Shown here one piece after another: positions 10,201-20,986 of a DNA stretch of 64,000 nt. The notes under the pieces were generated by a model that searched no databases, was not told the origin of the DNA, and saw only the letters and a program-made list of their open reading frames with translations. The DNA lies in assembly GCA_963693085.1 (NCBI GenBank), contig OY856409.1, positions 664,545,591 to 664,609,590 of the forward strand, written 5' to 3'. Source of the DNA: Alisma plantago-aquatica. Lineage: Eukaryota > Streptophyta > Magnoliopsida > Alismatales > Alismataceae. Position 1 is the stretch's first letter, and each line of letters begins with the position of its first letter. A program made the translations under genes and the position numbers.

Positions 10201-10318
10201 AGCACCATGGAAAGGGTGAGGCCGCATGGGACCCATGATGGAAAATGGAAAGACTTATCCTGTTTGTTTGTGTGCCTGGTGGAATTTTGGGGGCAAAATT
10301 CCTATAAGAGGGGAAGGA
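7296..10318 (+). pseudogene. Decayed Ty3/gypsy chromovirus pol (RNase H end, integrase, chromodomain)
   Basis: No long frame survives, but plus-strand fragments are recognisable in family order. Near 8820 there is a DAL-containing remnant of the RNase H end. Near 9180-9260 a CLxxxxEVKDEHQ-like zinc-region segment. At 9286-9380 ITMDVVVSLP and then DAIWVMVDRLT of the integrase core. Near 9545-9610 the TDGQSER region. At 10018-10130 VFHESDLEHYV and SHVLSPEPIQLYERL, leading into a chromodomain relic. A purine tract (10305-10318) and an LTR start follow. The first ~1 kb (7296-8300) is not assignable. Many changes are C to T or G to A, as expected for old methylated repeats. Confidence 0.75.
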
Positions 10319-10724
10319 TGTTGCAACCCCAATTTTTGGGTTCTTTTGGTGAGAAAAGTAATTTCTCCTATTAAATATATTTGATCAAATAATAATATAA
10401 TTTGTTTTGAATATATAGATTTCGTTTACAATGGCCTTGTTGGTTGCTTTTTGGGCTTTATTGGCTATTGGACCCAATAACAAGGAAAGGACAAAAGAAA
10501 CTCCATTATTAATAAGAAATGGAGAAAAGAAAGATGTAGAAACCTCTAGAAGGCAAAATAATATAATACAAAGGTGGATTTCGTGCCTCTTGGGTTCCTT
10601 GGGTTCCAAAGAGTCCAAAGTTGCAAAGATAATGCAACAAGAAAAGAAAAAATCAATTAAGTATTTCTTTATTAAGAAAGAAATTGAAAACAATGATAAA
10701 ATGTGGGAAATAAGTGGAAAGAGG
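10319..10724 (+). repeat. Gypsy 3' LTR, first piece (interrupted by SiL-2)
   Basis: Begins TGTTGCAACCCC after the polypurine tract GAGGGGAAGGA. Interrupted at 10724 by SiL-2 and resumes at 18132. The AGAGG at 10720-10724 is duplicated at 18127-18131. Confidence 0.78.
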
Positions 10725-12146
10725 TGAAAAACACTAGAGGGGGGGTGAATAGAGTTTTTAAATATTTTAGCAATTATTTAACTCAGACATACACAATTGA
10801 AAATGGAAGAAGGAGACAAGTGTTTAGAGTGGTTCCAACCTTAGCAAATACTAAGGTTGTCAGTCCACTACCCGGTTGCTTACCCAACCAGGATTTTGAA
10901 AGTATTAATTTTATTACCTTCACAAGGATTTACACAAAATACAATACTTTCTTACACCCCTTGAACAGCCTTCACTTGAAGTAGATGCACCAACCCGAGG
11001 TAGCCTTCTTGAAGTAACTCCAAGCTCCCCCTTGAAGTAGCCTTCCTTTCTAGAAGTAACCTCCCGTTGCACCAGCCTTCTTGAAGTAGCTCAAGGTCCC
11101 CTTCTTCACCAAGAAGATCTCCAACCTCTCCAATCCGCAGCCTCCAACCTAGGAGTAGCAAGGAGAGTACAACCAATAATAGAGAACAAGAAAGGAAAAA
11201 GGAAATTACAACTTATCCTTTTGTAGCACAAGGCTTGATTTGCCTAGATCAAGCGTGTAGATCTCCTAACCAAAGTGTATGGAATAGTAATTGCAGTGGA
11301 TAGGAGATGCTAGCCTATAGGACATGAAATTTGAGCTAAGAGGGGAAGTAGCCAATTGTCACAATGCTCAATTTCTCACAAACAGGTTGCACAAAGTCAA
11401 TGTATGCTCAAAGATTGCTCAAGTGTAAAAGCAAGTGTGTTTAGGTGTCCTAAGGCATGTCCTATTTATAGGAATGTCCTACAAGCTCTTAAGGATGTTC
11501 TAGACACTTTCTAGGGGTTTCTAAGTGCTTAACTAGCCGTTAGATATAAGTTAGTTGCTTTAACAACGACTAGTTAATTAATTCTGCAGTTGCTGTCAGA
11601 GACCATCTCGGTCGAGAAATGGTCGACCGAGACACCTACTCGGTCGACGTTTTGTCGACCGACAGGCTCTCTGGATCAAGTGTATGCAACGTTTATCTCC
11701 AACTGCCAACTACCTTGTCAGCTGTGTCTAACGACTACTTGGGTCTTTCTCGGTCGAGAAGATTTTCGACCGAGAGTGTCTCGGTTGAGGATTTTGTCGA
11801 CCGAGATGGACCCTATTTCAATGTTTCAAATGAAGACATTAAGTGTGTGTATGAGTGTGCATATGTGACACTATTGAAGGGGATGGCCTATCTAAATGTG
11901 GTGTTTAGCTAGGGAAGATCTAACGCTTGATTTACATGAAGTCTAAGTACTCGTACATTATATATTTGTACAAGTTTACAATTGATTACATTTCATGACA
12001 TTTACAATCATTCAAGCATATAGATTCCCTAGTGCTTTGTCATCCACCTTAAATCTGCAACACTCAAGTAGCACGTTAGATTAACAAGAATGAAATGTTT
12101 GTCATTATCAAAACAAAGGGATTTACATATGTCCATTTAGCCAACA
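10725..12146 (-). repeat. SiL-2 3' LTR (1422 bp)
   Basis: On the plus strand it runs from TGAAAAACACTAGAGG to CCAACA, the reverse complement of TGTTGG...CA. Contains four hairpin units (11608-11630, 11640-11662, 11750-11773, 11781-11804) and a TATA box read on the minus strand at 11461-11472. Confidence 0.93.
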
Positions 12147-12604
12147 ATCTCCCCCTTTTTGAAGATGACAAAAATTTCCTAAATATAAAATAAAAAAGTA
12201 TAAAAACATGTGAGTTTCATACCTGAAGATTACCTTTGTAAATTTCTTCTCTTGTTTATAAAATGTGTGCTTATTATTCCCCATGAATTATGGAACATGA
12301 AATCCAATCCTTTAGGGAATATAGCAACTTTCAATGTAAAGCCAAGAGTTTATGAAACTCATTGATTGAGTTTTGCACAAATACTAAGTTTTATATTTAT
12401 TTCTCCCCCTTTGTCATTTCAAAAAGATATCCGTTTAAGAATAAATATTTTATGAAAAGTATTGCTCCCCCTTAAATACATATCCGTTTTCAATAGATGG
12501 TCAATTTAGCCACAATTTTTAAATTTCAGGTTTTTTGCAAAGATGTCATCCTTTTTTATTTATGACATATTTAATACTCCCCTTATTTTGTATGCTCTAC
12601 TAGA
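12147..12604 (-). other. SiL-2 polypurine tracts
   Basis: The PPT (ATCTCCCCCTTTTT on plus) abuts the LTR at 12147-12160. Further tracts appear as CTCCCCCTTTG (about 12403), CTCCCCCTTAA (about 12465) and CTCCCCTTATT (about 12577). Matches the multi-PPT arrangement of SiL-1. Confidence 0.78.
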
Positions 12605-12804
12605 ATAGTCTTATAAGCCATATTCAAATGATTCCATAGAGGAATATCCAATATAATCAGTAAAGATAACTAATTCATTTGAATCATGGAATTTTTTTTT
12701 TACAATCATGCAAAGATAATCATTTCATGTAAAGATAACCATTTCATTTCAATCATGCAAAGATAACCATTTCATTACAACTAATACAACGGACACTTAA
12801 AATC

Positions 12805-14175
12805 TCACTGGAAAGACTTAAGTATTACATCAGTATCAGGGTCTTTTCCAAGAAATGGCTCAGCTCCATAATATTGGACTAAAGTTTGCCACTCCAAAGC
12901 ACCTGTCTTGGTTAAAGCATATGCTTCCAAGAAGGTAGGAACACGATCAAAACGGAAATGAGCAGCAATGTCTTGTAATTGTATTGAGGAGAACTGAGTA
13001 TGTGTGAGATCTGTAGATGGTGGAGGTGGAGGTTGGTAGTAGTTGTAAGATGGATTATATGGGTTGAGCATGCCAGGATTTAAAGAATAAGGATATTCAT
13101 CTGGTTGATTTGGAGAGAGGGTTTGCATCCTTTGATTTAGGTAGGTCATGGCATGGTGGTTATAGTCTAATTGTCTGCTTAGATGATATTGTGACCAAAC
13201 AACATAGGTTAGGGTGTTTTGGATGGGATCATAGGATGGGTTGGTAGGAGGAGGTGGTGGTGGTATATCTTGAGTAGATGTCTCACCTTCCGTCCTAGCC
13301 CTCTTGTGACCAAAATCAATTCCCATTTTCTCTACTGTGTTTTTGCTTATTTTTTGTGGTCTTCTTTCCCATGTGTATCCCATATCCTCAATTTGTGTTT
13401 TAAGAAAGTGTTGAGTAATTTGGCATACAAAATTAGCATATGGGGGATTGCCAGAAAACTCAAGCATGTTCTTAAGGATTATGCGGATAAAATTTGTGGG
13501 AATACATTTGATAATGGCATAAATTAAACACATGTGAAAAATAGGAACTTCAGACTTGTTAGCTCTAGGATGTATGTTTGTGGAAACAATAAGGTTGACA
13601 ATCCTAGCTGCTGGTTTGAGATTAATGGCATAGTAGGTACCCCTATCTTCGTGACAAGTAGTATTAGATTGAAAAATGGCTCGTTTAATGTCACTAAGAC
13701 TGACGGTATTGTCACCTTGGGAGAATGTATTGAGTGGATTTCCAGTTGTAAGGTCAAGAGTGTCTTGATATTCATCTAAGTCGATGTTGAGCATGTCAAG
13801 AATATCCTCTTCAGTAAATCGAAAGCTATGCCCATTGAACATAGAGTAGAAGAAGTTATTTTTATTTTTGGAATGGAAGATTAGGTTTGCATAGAACTCA
13901 TTTACCACTTTTGAAGAGTAGGAAGGGAAGGAAGAATTAAGAAATTCTTTCAAATTTTGCACCTCAAAAAGAACCTCTAGGTCGACGATGCTGAGGAAGT
14001 CCATGACGTCAACCGGCCGTCGTGGAAGAGGAGTTTTGGAGGAGAGCCTGAGATAGCGATCACCAACATCTGCGTCGACGAAGGGGATGTCGTTGATGAT
14101 CGTCAATGGAGGAGTAGCCGCCCTTCCTTTCTTGCTAGCAACTTTCTTCTTTCCACGTGTAGAGGATGAAGCCAT
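12805..14175 (-). CDS. SiL-2 ORF2: PF20167-like plant retroelement protein
   Basis: 456 aa, open from MASSSTRGKKK to the same C-terminal VILKSFQ as SiL-1. Shared landmarks in order: basic N-terminus, VVNEFYANL, NGHSFRFTEEDILDML, HEDRGTYYAINLKPAARIVNL, EVPIFHMCLIYAIIK, EKMGIDFGHKRAR, a Pro run (PPPPPP), a Tyr/Asn/Gln-rich linker and LQDIAAHFRFDRVPTFLEAY. The copies align end to end with only small N-terminal length changes and mostly conservative substitutions. No catalytic signature that I recognise, no membrane segment. The family label is from memory and the function is unknown. Driven probably by its own TATA at 14309-14319 rather than only by LTR read-through (inference). Confidence 0.87.
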   Translation of the reverse strand: MASSSTRGKKKVASKKGRAATPPLTIINDIPFVDADVGDRYLRLSSKTPLPRRPVDVMDFLSIVDLEVLFEVQNLKEFLNSSFPSYSSKVVNEFYANLIFHSKNKNNFFYSMFNGHSFRFTEEDILDMLNIDLDEYQDTLDLTTGNPLNTFSQGDNTVSLSDIKRAIFQSNTTCHEDRGTYYAINLKPAARIVNLIVSTNIHPRANKSEVPIFHMCLIYAIIKCIPTNFIRIILKNMLEFSGNPPYANFVCQITQHFLKTQIEDMGYTWERRPQKISKNTVEKMGIDFGHKRARTEGETSTQDIPPPPPPTNPSYDPIQNTLTYVVWSQYHLSRQLDYNHHAMTYLNQRMQTLSPNQPDEYPYSLNPGMLNPYNPSYNYYQPPPPPSTDLTHTQFSSIQLQDIAAHFRFDRVPTFLEAYALTKTGALEWQTLVQYYGAEPFLGKDPDTDVILKSFQ

Positions 14176-14308
14176 TTCTTTGCTTTAAGGTGGAGAAGAA
14201 GCAAGAAAGTCTTGGGGATGAAGAAGCTAAAGGATTGCACAAGAATGCACTAGAGAGAGGCTATGGAAGTAAGAATATGAGAGTGTGTAACAATGACCCA
14301 TTTTTGGT

Positions 14309-14319
14309 CCTTTTTATAG
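14309..14319 (-). promoter_or_regulatory. Internal TATA box for SiL-2 ORF2
   Basis: Minus-strand GCTATAAAAAGG lies about 140 bp upstream of the ORF2 ATG at 14175. Same position as CTATAAATAG before SiL-1 ORF2. Confidence 0.7.
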
Positions 14320-14336
14320 CAATCCAGTGACCAGGT

Positions 14337-14618
14337 TGGTCGACAATTTGTCGACCGATCGACCGCAACGGTCATATCCCAGACGCGCCACTCGGCCCCC
14401 CAATGGTCGGATTGATGTGTTGCAACGGTCATAAAACGGTCGGATTGCAACGGTCATATCCCAACGGTCACTTCTCGGTCGAGTAATTGTCGACCGACAT
14501 CCGCTCGGTCGAATAATTTTCGACCGGAAGTGTGTCTGATGTAATTTTTATCTGAGGTCTGTCGGTCGAAAGAGATAGGATGACCGAGATATTTTCGGTC
14601 GAAGAATTCGTCGACTGA
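14337..14618 (-). promoter_or_regulatory. SiL-2 internal U3-like region: hairpins plus AACGGTC array
   Basis: Hairpin units at 14337-14358, 14475-14497, 14505-14526, 14562-14587 (imperfect) and 14594-14618. Five AACGGTC motifs sit between the first two, at 14367, 14424, 14435, 14449 and 14463 (plus strand). CCCAACGGTCA at 14460-14470 fits the MSA consensus exactly, on the strand opposite to transcription as in SiL-1. Transcriptional activity is untested. Confidence 0.72.
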
Positions 14619-14821
14619 CAGACTTTCTGTGAATGAATTTTTTAAGCTGATTTTTAATGTAAATAATAGACTGAATTTGTAGAGCATATACATATTTTCT
14701 AAGGGAGTAATATTGTGATTATTATTACCAATATTTGGACAATTTTGTGATCATAAATTAATTGTTCTTTTGATCACAATTTTTATATAGAAAATGATAT
14801 TCAAATAAGTATTGTGCCAAA

Positions 14822-14868
14822 CTTATTTTAGGTCGACTTTGACTACGACCATAGCACCCCTTGGTCAA
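14822..14868 (-). other. Conserved non-coding block (SiL-2 copy)
   Basis: Reverse complement of the SiL-1 block at 2768-2808. It contains GGTGCTATGGTCGTAGTCAA, then CGACCTAAAATAAG. Confidence 0.6.
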
Positions 14869-14872
14869 ATTT

Positions 14873-15565
14873 TATTTCAACCAAGAGGCAAATTTGCAGA
14901 TTTCCAAATTGAACATTCATATATCTGCATGTAATTTGATTTGATATCAATTTGAAGCATTTTAACTGATATTTAAAAAATTCGTCCTTGATTTTCCTAG
15001 AAGAATTTGTTGTAGATATATAAATATCAAATGAAAACACAATTAATATCTCAAGTCTTTTAAAATTTCCAATTGAGAAATTTGTATGTTATAACATTGT
15101 GCTCTTGCAAGCATTAAGGTTCTTGTTCTAAGAAACATATTACCAACACATCATTTTGCTTGCCTATGCATCATCAATGCATACAATTATCATTATCTTA
15201 TTCATGCTAACATATCATCTTCTTTATGAGCTGAAAACATATCTATGATGTAATGATAGAACAATAAAAGCATATAATGATAATTCCACAATGATTGTGT
15301 TTATTTGAACTAGATGTCAAAACACATAATTTCTACATGGGTAGACCGGAAAATATTAACAGAGATTTCTTTTTATCAAACTAAGCATAATTTCAGTTTT
15401 AACTTTTTTAGATAATCAACCAAAAAAAATAATCCCATTTATATTTATAAGTTTTTCAATAATGATCTTCAATCTTGTTTTTCTTGTAAAATTAGTCATC
15501 ACATGGGTAGCAATTTGATCAATGTATTCAACAAATTTATTTCAATTTTGACAAAAGTGACCGGA
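14873..15565 (-). other. SiL-2 AT-rich spacer between ORF1 and ORF2
   Basis: No coding signal seen. It occupies the place of the missing pol genes. Confidence 0.5.
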
Positions 15566-15620
15566 TCGGTCGATCATTTCTCGACCGACTATTGTTCTCG
15601 GTCGACAGATTCTCGACCGA
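15566..15620 (-). repeat. Hairpin pair just downstream of SiL-2 ORF1
   Basis: Units 15566-15588 and 15598-15620 with TCGGTCGA/TCGACCGA arms, 160 bp past the ORF1 stop. SiL-1 lacks a pair here. Confidence 0.8.
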
Positions 15621-15779
15621 GAATGGTGCTGCATTATTTCAGAATTTGTTTTTAGTATATATCCTAGTTAGATGTTTTGGATACTTGAACTAATTTGTTA
15701 TGCTACTATGTTGAGTTGAGATAGACATAGAAATAATCAACTAAGGTCCTTGGTCATATCTCAACTTAATTCCGTGCAT

Positions 15780-16688
15780 TTAGTTTGGAGGTTTTGGAAC
15801 CCAAACTAACTCGACATCCTTTTTCTTATAAGGACATGAAAAAGAATAGTGACCAAGGCGCAAACAATAATGACAACATATAGAATCAACCTCATATCTC
15901 TTTCTATGATTTTGGTCTAGGTTGTTCTTGGTTATATTTGTATTTGTGCCTTTAGGTATATATATAGATTGATGTGCTTGTGTCTTTCTCCAACTAGGTT
16001 TATGATAAAATTTTCCCTTAGGCTTGTAACCTAGTCCTCTCCTTCCAACTTGATGGTAGGAATCATTTAAGATTTGATCAAGAATACCATTTTTATTTAG
16101 ACTACTAACTTTTTGTTGTAACTTAGCAATCTCATCCATTCTCTTCTTGATATCTAGCTTTGCTTGATCTAGATTAGATGATAATGAATTTCTTTCTTTC
16201 ACGATAGTATCATAATCTAGATGTGAGCACAAAACATGTTGTTTTTGAAGATCGTTCACTTGAGTTTGCAAATTTAACTTTTCTAGAGAGAGAAGATTGC
16301 AATTTGCTTCTACAGATTTTAGCTTGATATCATGATCTTCAATAACCTTTTTGAGATCTTCATTTTCAGATGTAAGAGCAAGAAGTTTAGCATGTAACTC
16401 ATCATTTGCTTTATTAGATTTCTTTAATTTCTTCTTGCACTCAATATATTTATTATGTGTCTCTTCAAGACTAGCAACTAGCTCTTCTTTAGATAAATAA
16501 AAAAGGCTTACCTCTTCTTCTTCTTCACTTATTGTAGAAATAAGGCATTCTTTATGTGTATCTTCCTTCTTTGACCTCCACGGGCAACCAAGTGTTGTGT
16601 GGCTTGTTCCTAAGCACCAAATGCAACTTGTTGAAGATTGCTCCATACTTTTCCTTTGTTTGCGGTTGTAGACACCACCACCCTTCAT
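15780..16688 (-). CDS. SiL-2 ORF1: truncated copia/Sirevirus Gag with two zinc knuckles
   Basis: 302 aa and intact. Residues 22-35 form a CX2CX4HX4C knuckle (CIWCLGTSHTTLGC). Next come an acidic EEEEE stretch near residue 55 and about 140 residues rich in Lys, Leu and Glu, typical of a coiled coil. Residues 272-285 form a second knuckle (CHYCLRLGHYSFSC), and the protein ends VWVPKPPN. Family Gag proteins have the UBN2 capsid-like domain before the first knuckle and continue into pol after the second; both are missing. Likely acts in RNA binding and assembly with a helper's Gag (inference). The intact frame shows that the stop in SiL-1 ORF1 is secondary. Confidence 0.85.
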   Translation of the reverse strand: MKGGGVYNRKQRKSMEQSSTSCIWCLGTSHTTLGCPWRSKKEDTHKECLISTISEEEEEVSLFYLSKEELVASLEETHNKYIECKKKLKKSNKANDELHAKLLALTSENEDLKKVIEDHDIKLKSVEANCNLLSLEKLNLQTQVNDLQKQHVLCSHLDYDTIVKERNSLSSNLDQAKLDIKKRMDEIAKLQQKVSSLNKNGILDQILNDSYHQVGRRGLGYKPKGKFYHKPSWRKTQAHQSIYIPKGTNTNITKNNLDQNHRKRYEVDSICCHYCLRLGHYSFSCPYKKKDVELVWVPKPPN

Positions 16689-16721
16689 ACTTCAAGACTC
16701 GATTAGAGCTCCTTGAAGCCT

Positions 16722-16733
16722 GCTCTAATACCA
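16722..16733 (-). other. SiL-2 primer binding site
   Basis: Minus-strand TGGTATTAGAGC, an iMet-type site with one change from TGGTATCAGAGC, two bases from the 5' LTR. Confidence 0.85.
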
Positions 16734-16735
16734 AT

Positions 16736-18126
16736 TGAAAAACACTAGAGGGGGGGTGAATAGAGTTTTTAAATATTTTAGCAATTATTTAACTCAAACA
16801 ACCACAATTGAAAATGGAAGAAGGAGACAAGTGTTTAGAGTGGTTCCAACCTTAGCATATACTAAGGTTGTCAGTCCACTACCCGGTTGCTTACCCAACC
16901 GAGATTTTGAAAGTATTAATTTTATTACCTTCACAAGGATTTACACAAAACACAATACTTTCTTACACCCCTTGAACAACCTTCACTTGAAGTAGATGCA
17001 CCAACCCGAGGTAGCCTTCTTGAAGTAACTCCAAGATCCCCCTTGAAGTAGCCTTCCTCTCTAGAAGTAACCTCCCGTTGCACCAACCTTCTTGAAGTAG
17101 CTCAAGGTCCCCTTCTTCACCAAGAAGATCTCCAACCTCTCCAATCCGCAGCCTCCAACCTAGGAGTAGCAAGGAGAGTACAACCAATAATAGAGAACAA
17201 GAAAGGAAAAAGGAAATTACAACTTATCCTTTTGTAGCACAAGGCTTGATTTGCCTAGATCAAGCGTGTAGATCTCCTAACCAAAGTGTATGGAATAGTA
17301 ATTGCAGTGGATAGGAGATGCTAGCCTATAGGACACGAAATTTGAGCTAAGAGGGGAAGTAGCCAATTGTCACAATGCTCAATTTCTCACAAACAGGTTG
17401 CACAAAGTCAATGTATGCTCAAAGATTGCTCAAGTGTAAAAGCAAGTGTGTTTAGGTGTCCAAAGGCATGTCCTATTTATAGGAATGTCCTACAAGTGCT
17501 TAAGGACGTTCTAGACACTTTCTAGGGGTTTCTAAGTGCTTAACTAGCCGTTAGATATAAGTTAGTTGCTTTAACAATGACTAGTTAATTAATTCTGCAG
17601 TTGCTGTCAGAGACCATCTCGGTCGAGAAATGGTCGACCGAGACACCTACTCGGTCGACGTTTTGTCGACCGACAGGCTCTCTGGATCAAGTGTATGCAA
17701 CGTTTATCTCCAACTGCCAACTACCTTGTCAGCTGTGTCTAACGGCTACTTGGGTCTTTCTCGGTCGAGAAGATTGTCGACCGAGATGGACCCTGTTTCA
17801 ATGTTTCAAATGAAGACATTAAATGTGTGTATGAGTGTGCATATGTGACACTATTGAAGGGGATGACCTATCTAAATGTGGTGTTTATCTAGGGAAGATC
17901 TAACGCTTGATTTACATGAAGTCTAAGTAATCGTACATTATATATTTGTACAAGTTTACAATTGATTACATTTCATGACATTTACAATCATTCAAGCATA
18001 TAGATTCCCTAGTGCTTTGTCATCCACCTTAAATCTGCAACACTCAAGTAGCACGTTAGATTAACAAGAATGAAATGTTTGTCATTATCAAAACAAAGGG
18101 ATTTACAGATGTCCATTTAGCCAACA
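16736..18126 (-). repeat. SiL-2 5' LTR (1391 bp, internal deletion)
   Basis: Matches the 3' LTR except for a few substitutions and a 31-bp deletion near 17775. There two adjacent hairpin units have been fused into one (17761-17786). Confidence 0.92.
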
Positions 18127-20986
18127 AGAGGTATGATTGAGTTATCTTTGGTGGATTTTTGTATCCATAAGGTTCCTAATGTTAAAAGGAATTCCAATAA
18201 GGAAAATAAAAAGAGAGATAAAGATAAATCCTCAAAAAGAGATATTTTAATAAAGAAATAAAAAGGATAATGAGAAATAATGGATATGGATGCATCTAGA
18301 AGGATAATGAGTATCCACTAAAAAGGATTTCGAAAGATTATAGTTTCTTGGGGTCCAAGGAGCCCCAATGGAGAAAAAGAAAGAGAAAATAACAATAATA
18401 CAAAATAAGAGGATAATTTGATACATAATTAAGGGATTTTATGGCATTGTTAAATAGGAGGTATTTTCTACTCAAGGAAAATATATTTTCCATGGCCAAT
18501 GAATTAAAAGCCAAGAACAAGAAGATAAAAGAAATAATTTTCAAATTCCTCGATAGCCAAGGATCATAGATAATCAAGGAATTATTTAAAAAGATAAATC
18601 TTATACTTGTTTAAGGAAAGTAGGTTTCCTTTTTGAGAAGGGGCCTTATTTCTTCGTGGGCAAGCACCCTAGGGCGTTGCTATCTATCCCTATATAAGGG
18701 ACGAACCCAATAGACTTGAGTTACCTTGTATCCCACTCATATCCAACCATGCACCCTCCCAAAAACCCTAACTAAAAAGAAGCAGCATGATCATGAAGCC
18801 ACAAGGCGGCAAGAGGGAGTTGCGAGGGAAGCCTGATGCTTCATGATACCAGGAAGCAGCTTCGCCATCGTGGTCGTGCCCTAATGCAGGCGCATCAGCT
18901 GCAACTCGGCTGCATAGGACCATTGTGGGTGGTAGACTATCAAACCCAGTCCACGCCACCTCGACCATGTTTTAAGACCTCCACAGGTGCGATGGAGGGC
19001 GACGGAGGTAGTGGGACCTTCGCGGGTGCCGAGGAGCCAAGGATGGAAACCATCCCTTGAGCCGCTACAGGCGGCAGCGTTAGGTTTTCGCGAGGAAGAA
19101 GAAGCACAGGTGGAGTTAGACACTTTTACCCCTCCGCAGGCTGAAGGGCCAGTGACTTACGTGAGGGTATAACCGTAATTCGGTTAGATTTCCAAACCAG
19201 CGAGCTACATTGCATGAGTTGGCCGATGTGTCAGCCTCTGATTGTTCTAAGTAAGTTTTTATTGAAAAAATCATATCTTTTTATTGGTAGCTCAGATGAA
19301 TGCGTATAAAATATGAAAGTTTCCAAGAAAAACAAGAGGAATCCATTAAAAATAGTTTTAGAAGCTAATTCCTCTTACAATTAGAAAAGGAATAGAAGTT
19401 ATCAACTTTAATGCATTAATGATTAAGAAACCCTAATTTGAGATGATTAATGTATTTAGAAGGGTTTTATGGATGATTAAAGTTGATATTAACCTGTTAA
19501 TTATAAAAGGATACATTAATATAAAAAAGGATGAACTTTGCATGTAATTGGTTTAATTTAGAGTTTCATGTACATGAATGAGCTTTAATGGGCCTTGAAA
19601 CCCTAATGTTAGTAATTGTGACTCTTAATGGTTTTAATTGTTCAAATTCGTGAATAAAGTTGAGATATGATGGTTCTAAGCTATTTTGAGTATAAAGGTT
19701 CCCAATTGTGGATAAATACCCTTAATATGGTAATTAGGGTTTTCTAGTGGATAAAGGTGGAATTAATGATGAATAGAGTTCATATGTGAATTAGATCGTA
19801 ATGAACTATGAGTTGTTAATTCAGAAGGAACCAAAGATGATAATTAGGCCTAATGGTCTTGTCATGAATTAAAAGGATAAAAATGGTAGTTTTAATGTAA
19901 AAGAGGCATAATGGACTTAATTGATGTTTAATTGTGCCTTTTATCTAAAATTAAGGTTATGTGTTGTTAAAAGGTAGCCTTAACATCTTTCATGAGGAAT
20001 AGATGAGATAATTAGGGTTTGTGAGTAATTGCATAAAATTAGGGTTTAAAATAGTAAAAATGAAGAGAAACTCTAATTGCAATGGAAACCCTAAAAGTGG
20101 ACTAGAAACCCTAGGAAGCGAGCTAGGTTTAATAGATCTTGATGGCATAATCAATGATAGGAAATTGTATGCATATTTCAGGATCTCTTTGTGTGCTTGC
20201 TTGCCTATTGGATTTCTTGCATTGATTGGATTAATTCTATCTCAAATCAGCTTGACAGGTATGTGGTTAATTATGGTTAATCACATTAGTTTTTCCGAAG
20301 GTTTTTCGGATGGTTAATCACATTGAATGCAACATATCAGTTTGGATGTTCATACTTGCAAATTATAAAGTCACTATGATTATCACAACTATAAAATAAG
20401 TGTGTATTCTCGCACCTACATGCCACCCTGATGGATGATGCAAAAAGGTGAAGCCCAGGAGGGAAGACCAATGGGCACCATGAAAGGTGACCCCATACAC
20501 CAAGGTCAGGATTGAGAAGGTGGTCTATGTTGCATGACTAATGGGCACCATGAGAGGTGACCCCAGGCACCAAGCTCGAGTCTTGTTAATTACCTTGATT
20601 GTGATAATTAGATTGTTAGCCATATTTGTGAAATTTTGGTAGTCCCCACATACCAGCATATTCTTATATGGTGACCGACATTTTGTTTGTCGGCATTTTA
20701 GGTACAACCCTGGAAAGCACAAATAGTAAAGTGACACATTGTGAAAATAAGAAATAAAGTGTAAGGAGGATAAGATAGAAGAGATTCAAGCTGTGGATAG
20801 AAATATATTTCCAATGTTTTTAAAAGGTATGCAAAGTTTTATTTTATACCAGATCTCAGTTTATTTGGTAGAATTTCATAATTATTATTGATTAATTGTC
20901 AAACCTTTGATTCAGTTTATTGAGATAATGGCTCTGACCTCTTGGTCTCCCTTAATTGGGGGTTACTGGGAGGCGGGGTCGTTGCA
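18127..20986 (+). repeat. Gypsy 3' LTR, second piece
   Basis: Resumes after the duplicated AGAGG and ends GGGGTCGTTGCA, a typical chromovirus LTR end. Its last ~55 bp match the reverse complement of 52254-52310. The TATA box TATATAAGGG is at 18691-18700. A GC-rich stretch (about 18770-19170) follows the promoter. Without SiL-2 the LTR is about 3.26 kb. Confidence 0.75.

Larger units (their letters stand above)
10725..18126 (-). mobile_element. SiL-2: complete pol-less Sirevirus-like LTR retrotransposon
   Basis: 7402 bp on the minus strand, flanked by the 5-bp target duplication AGAGG (10720-10724 and 18127-18131). Contains both LTRs, PBS, ORF1, ORF2, the U3-like internal promoter region and polypurine tracts. 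Same gene order as SiL-1, and like it without protease, integrase, RT and RNase H. Both ORFs are open, so this copy is better preserved than SiL-1. Movement would need proteins from an autonomous Sirevirus (inference). Confidence 0.92.
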
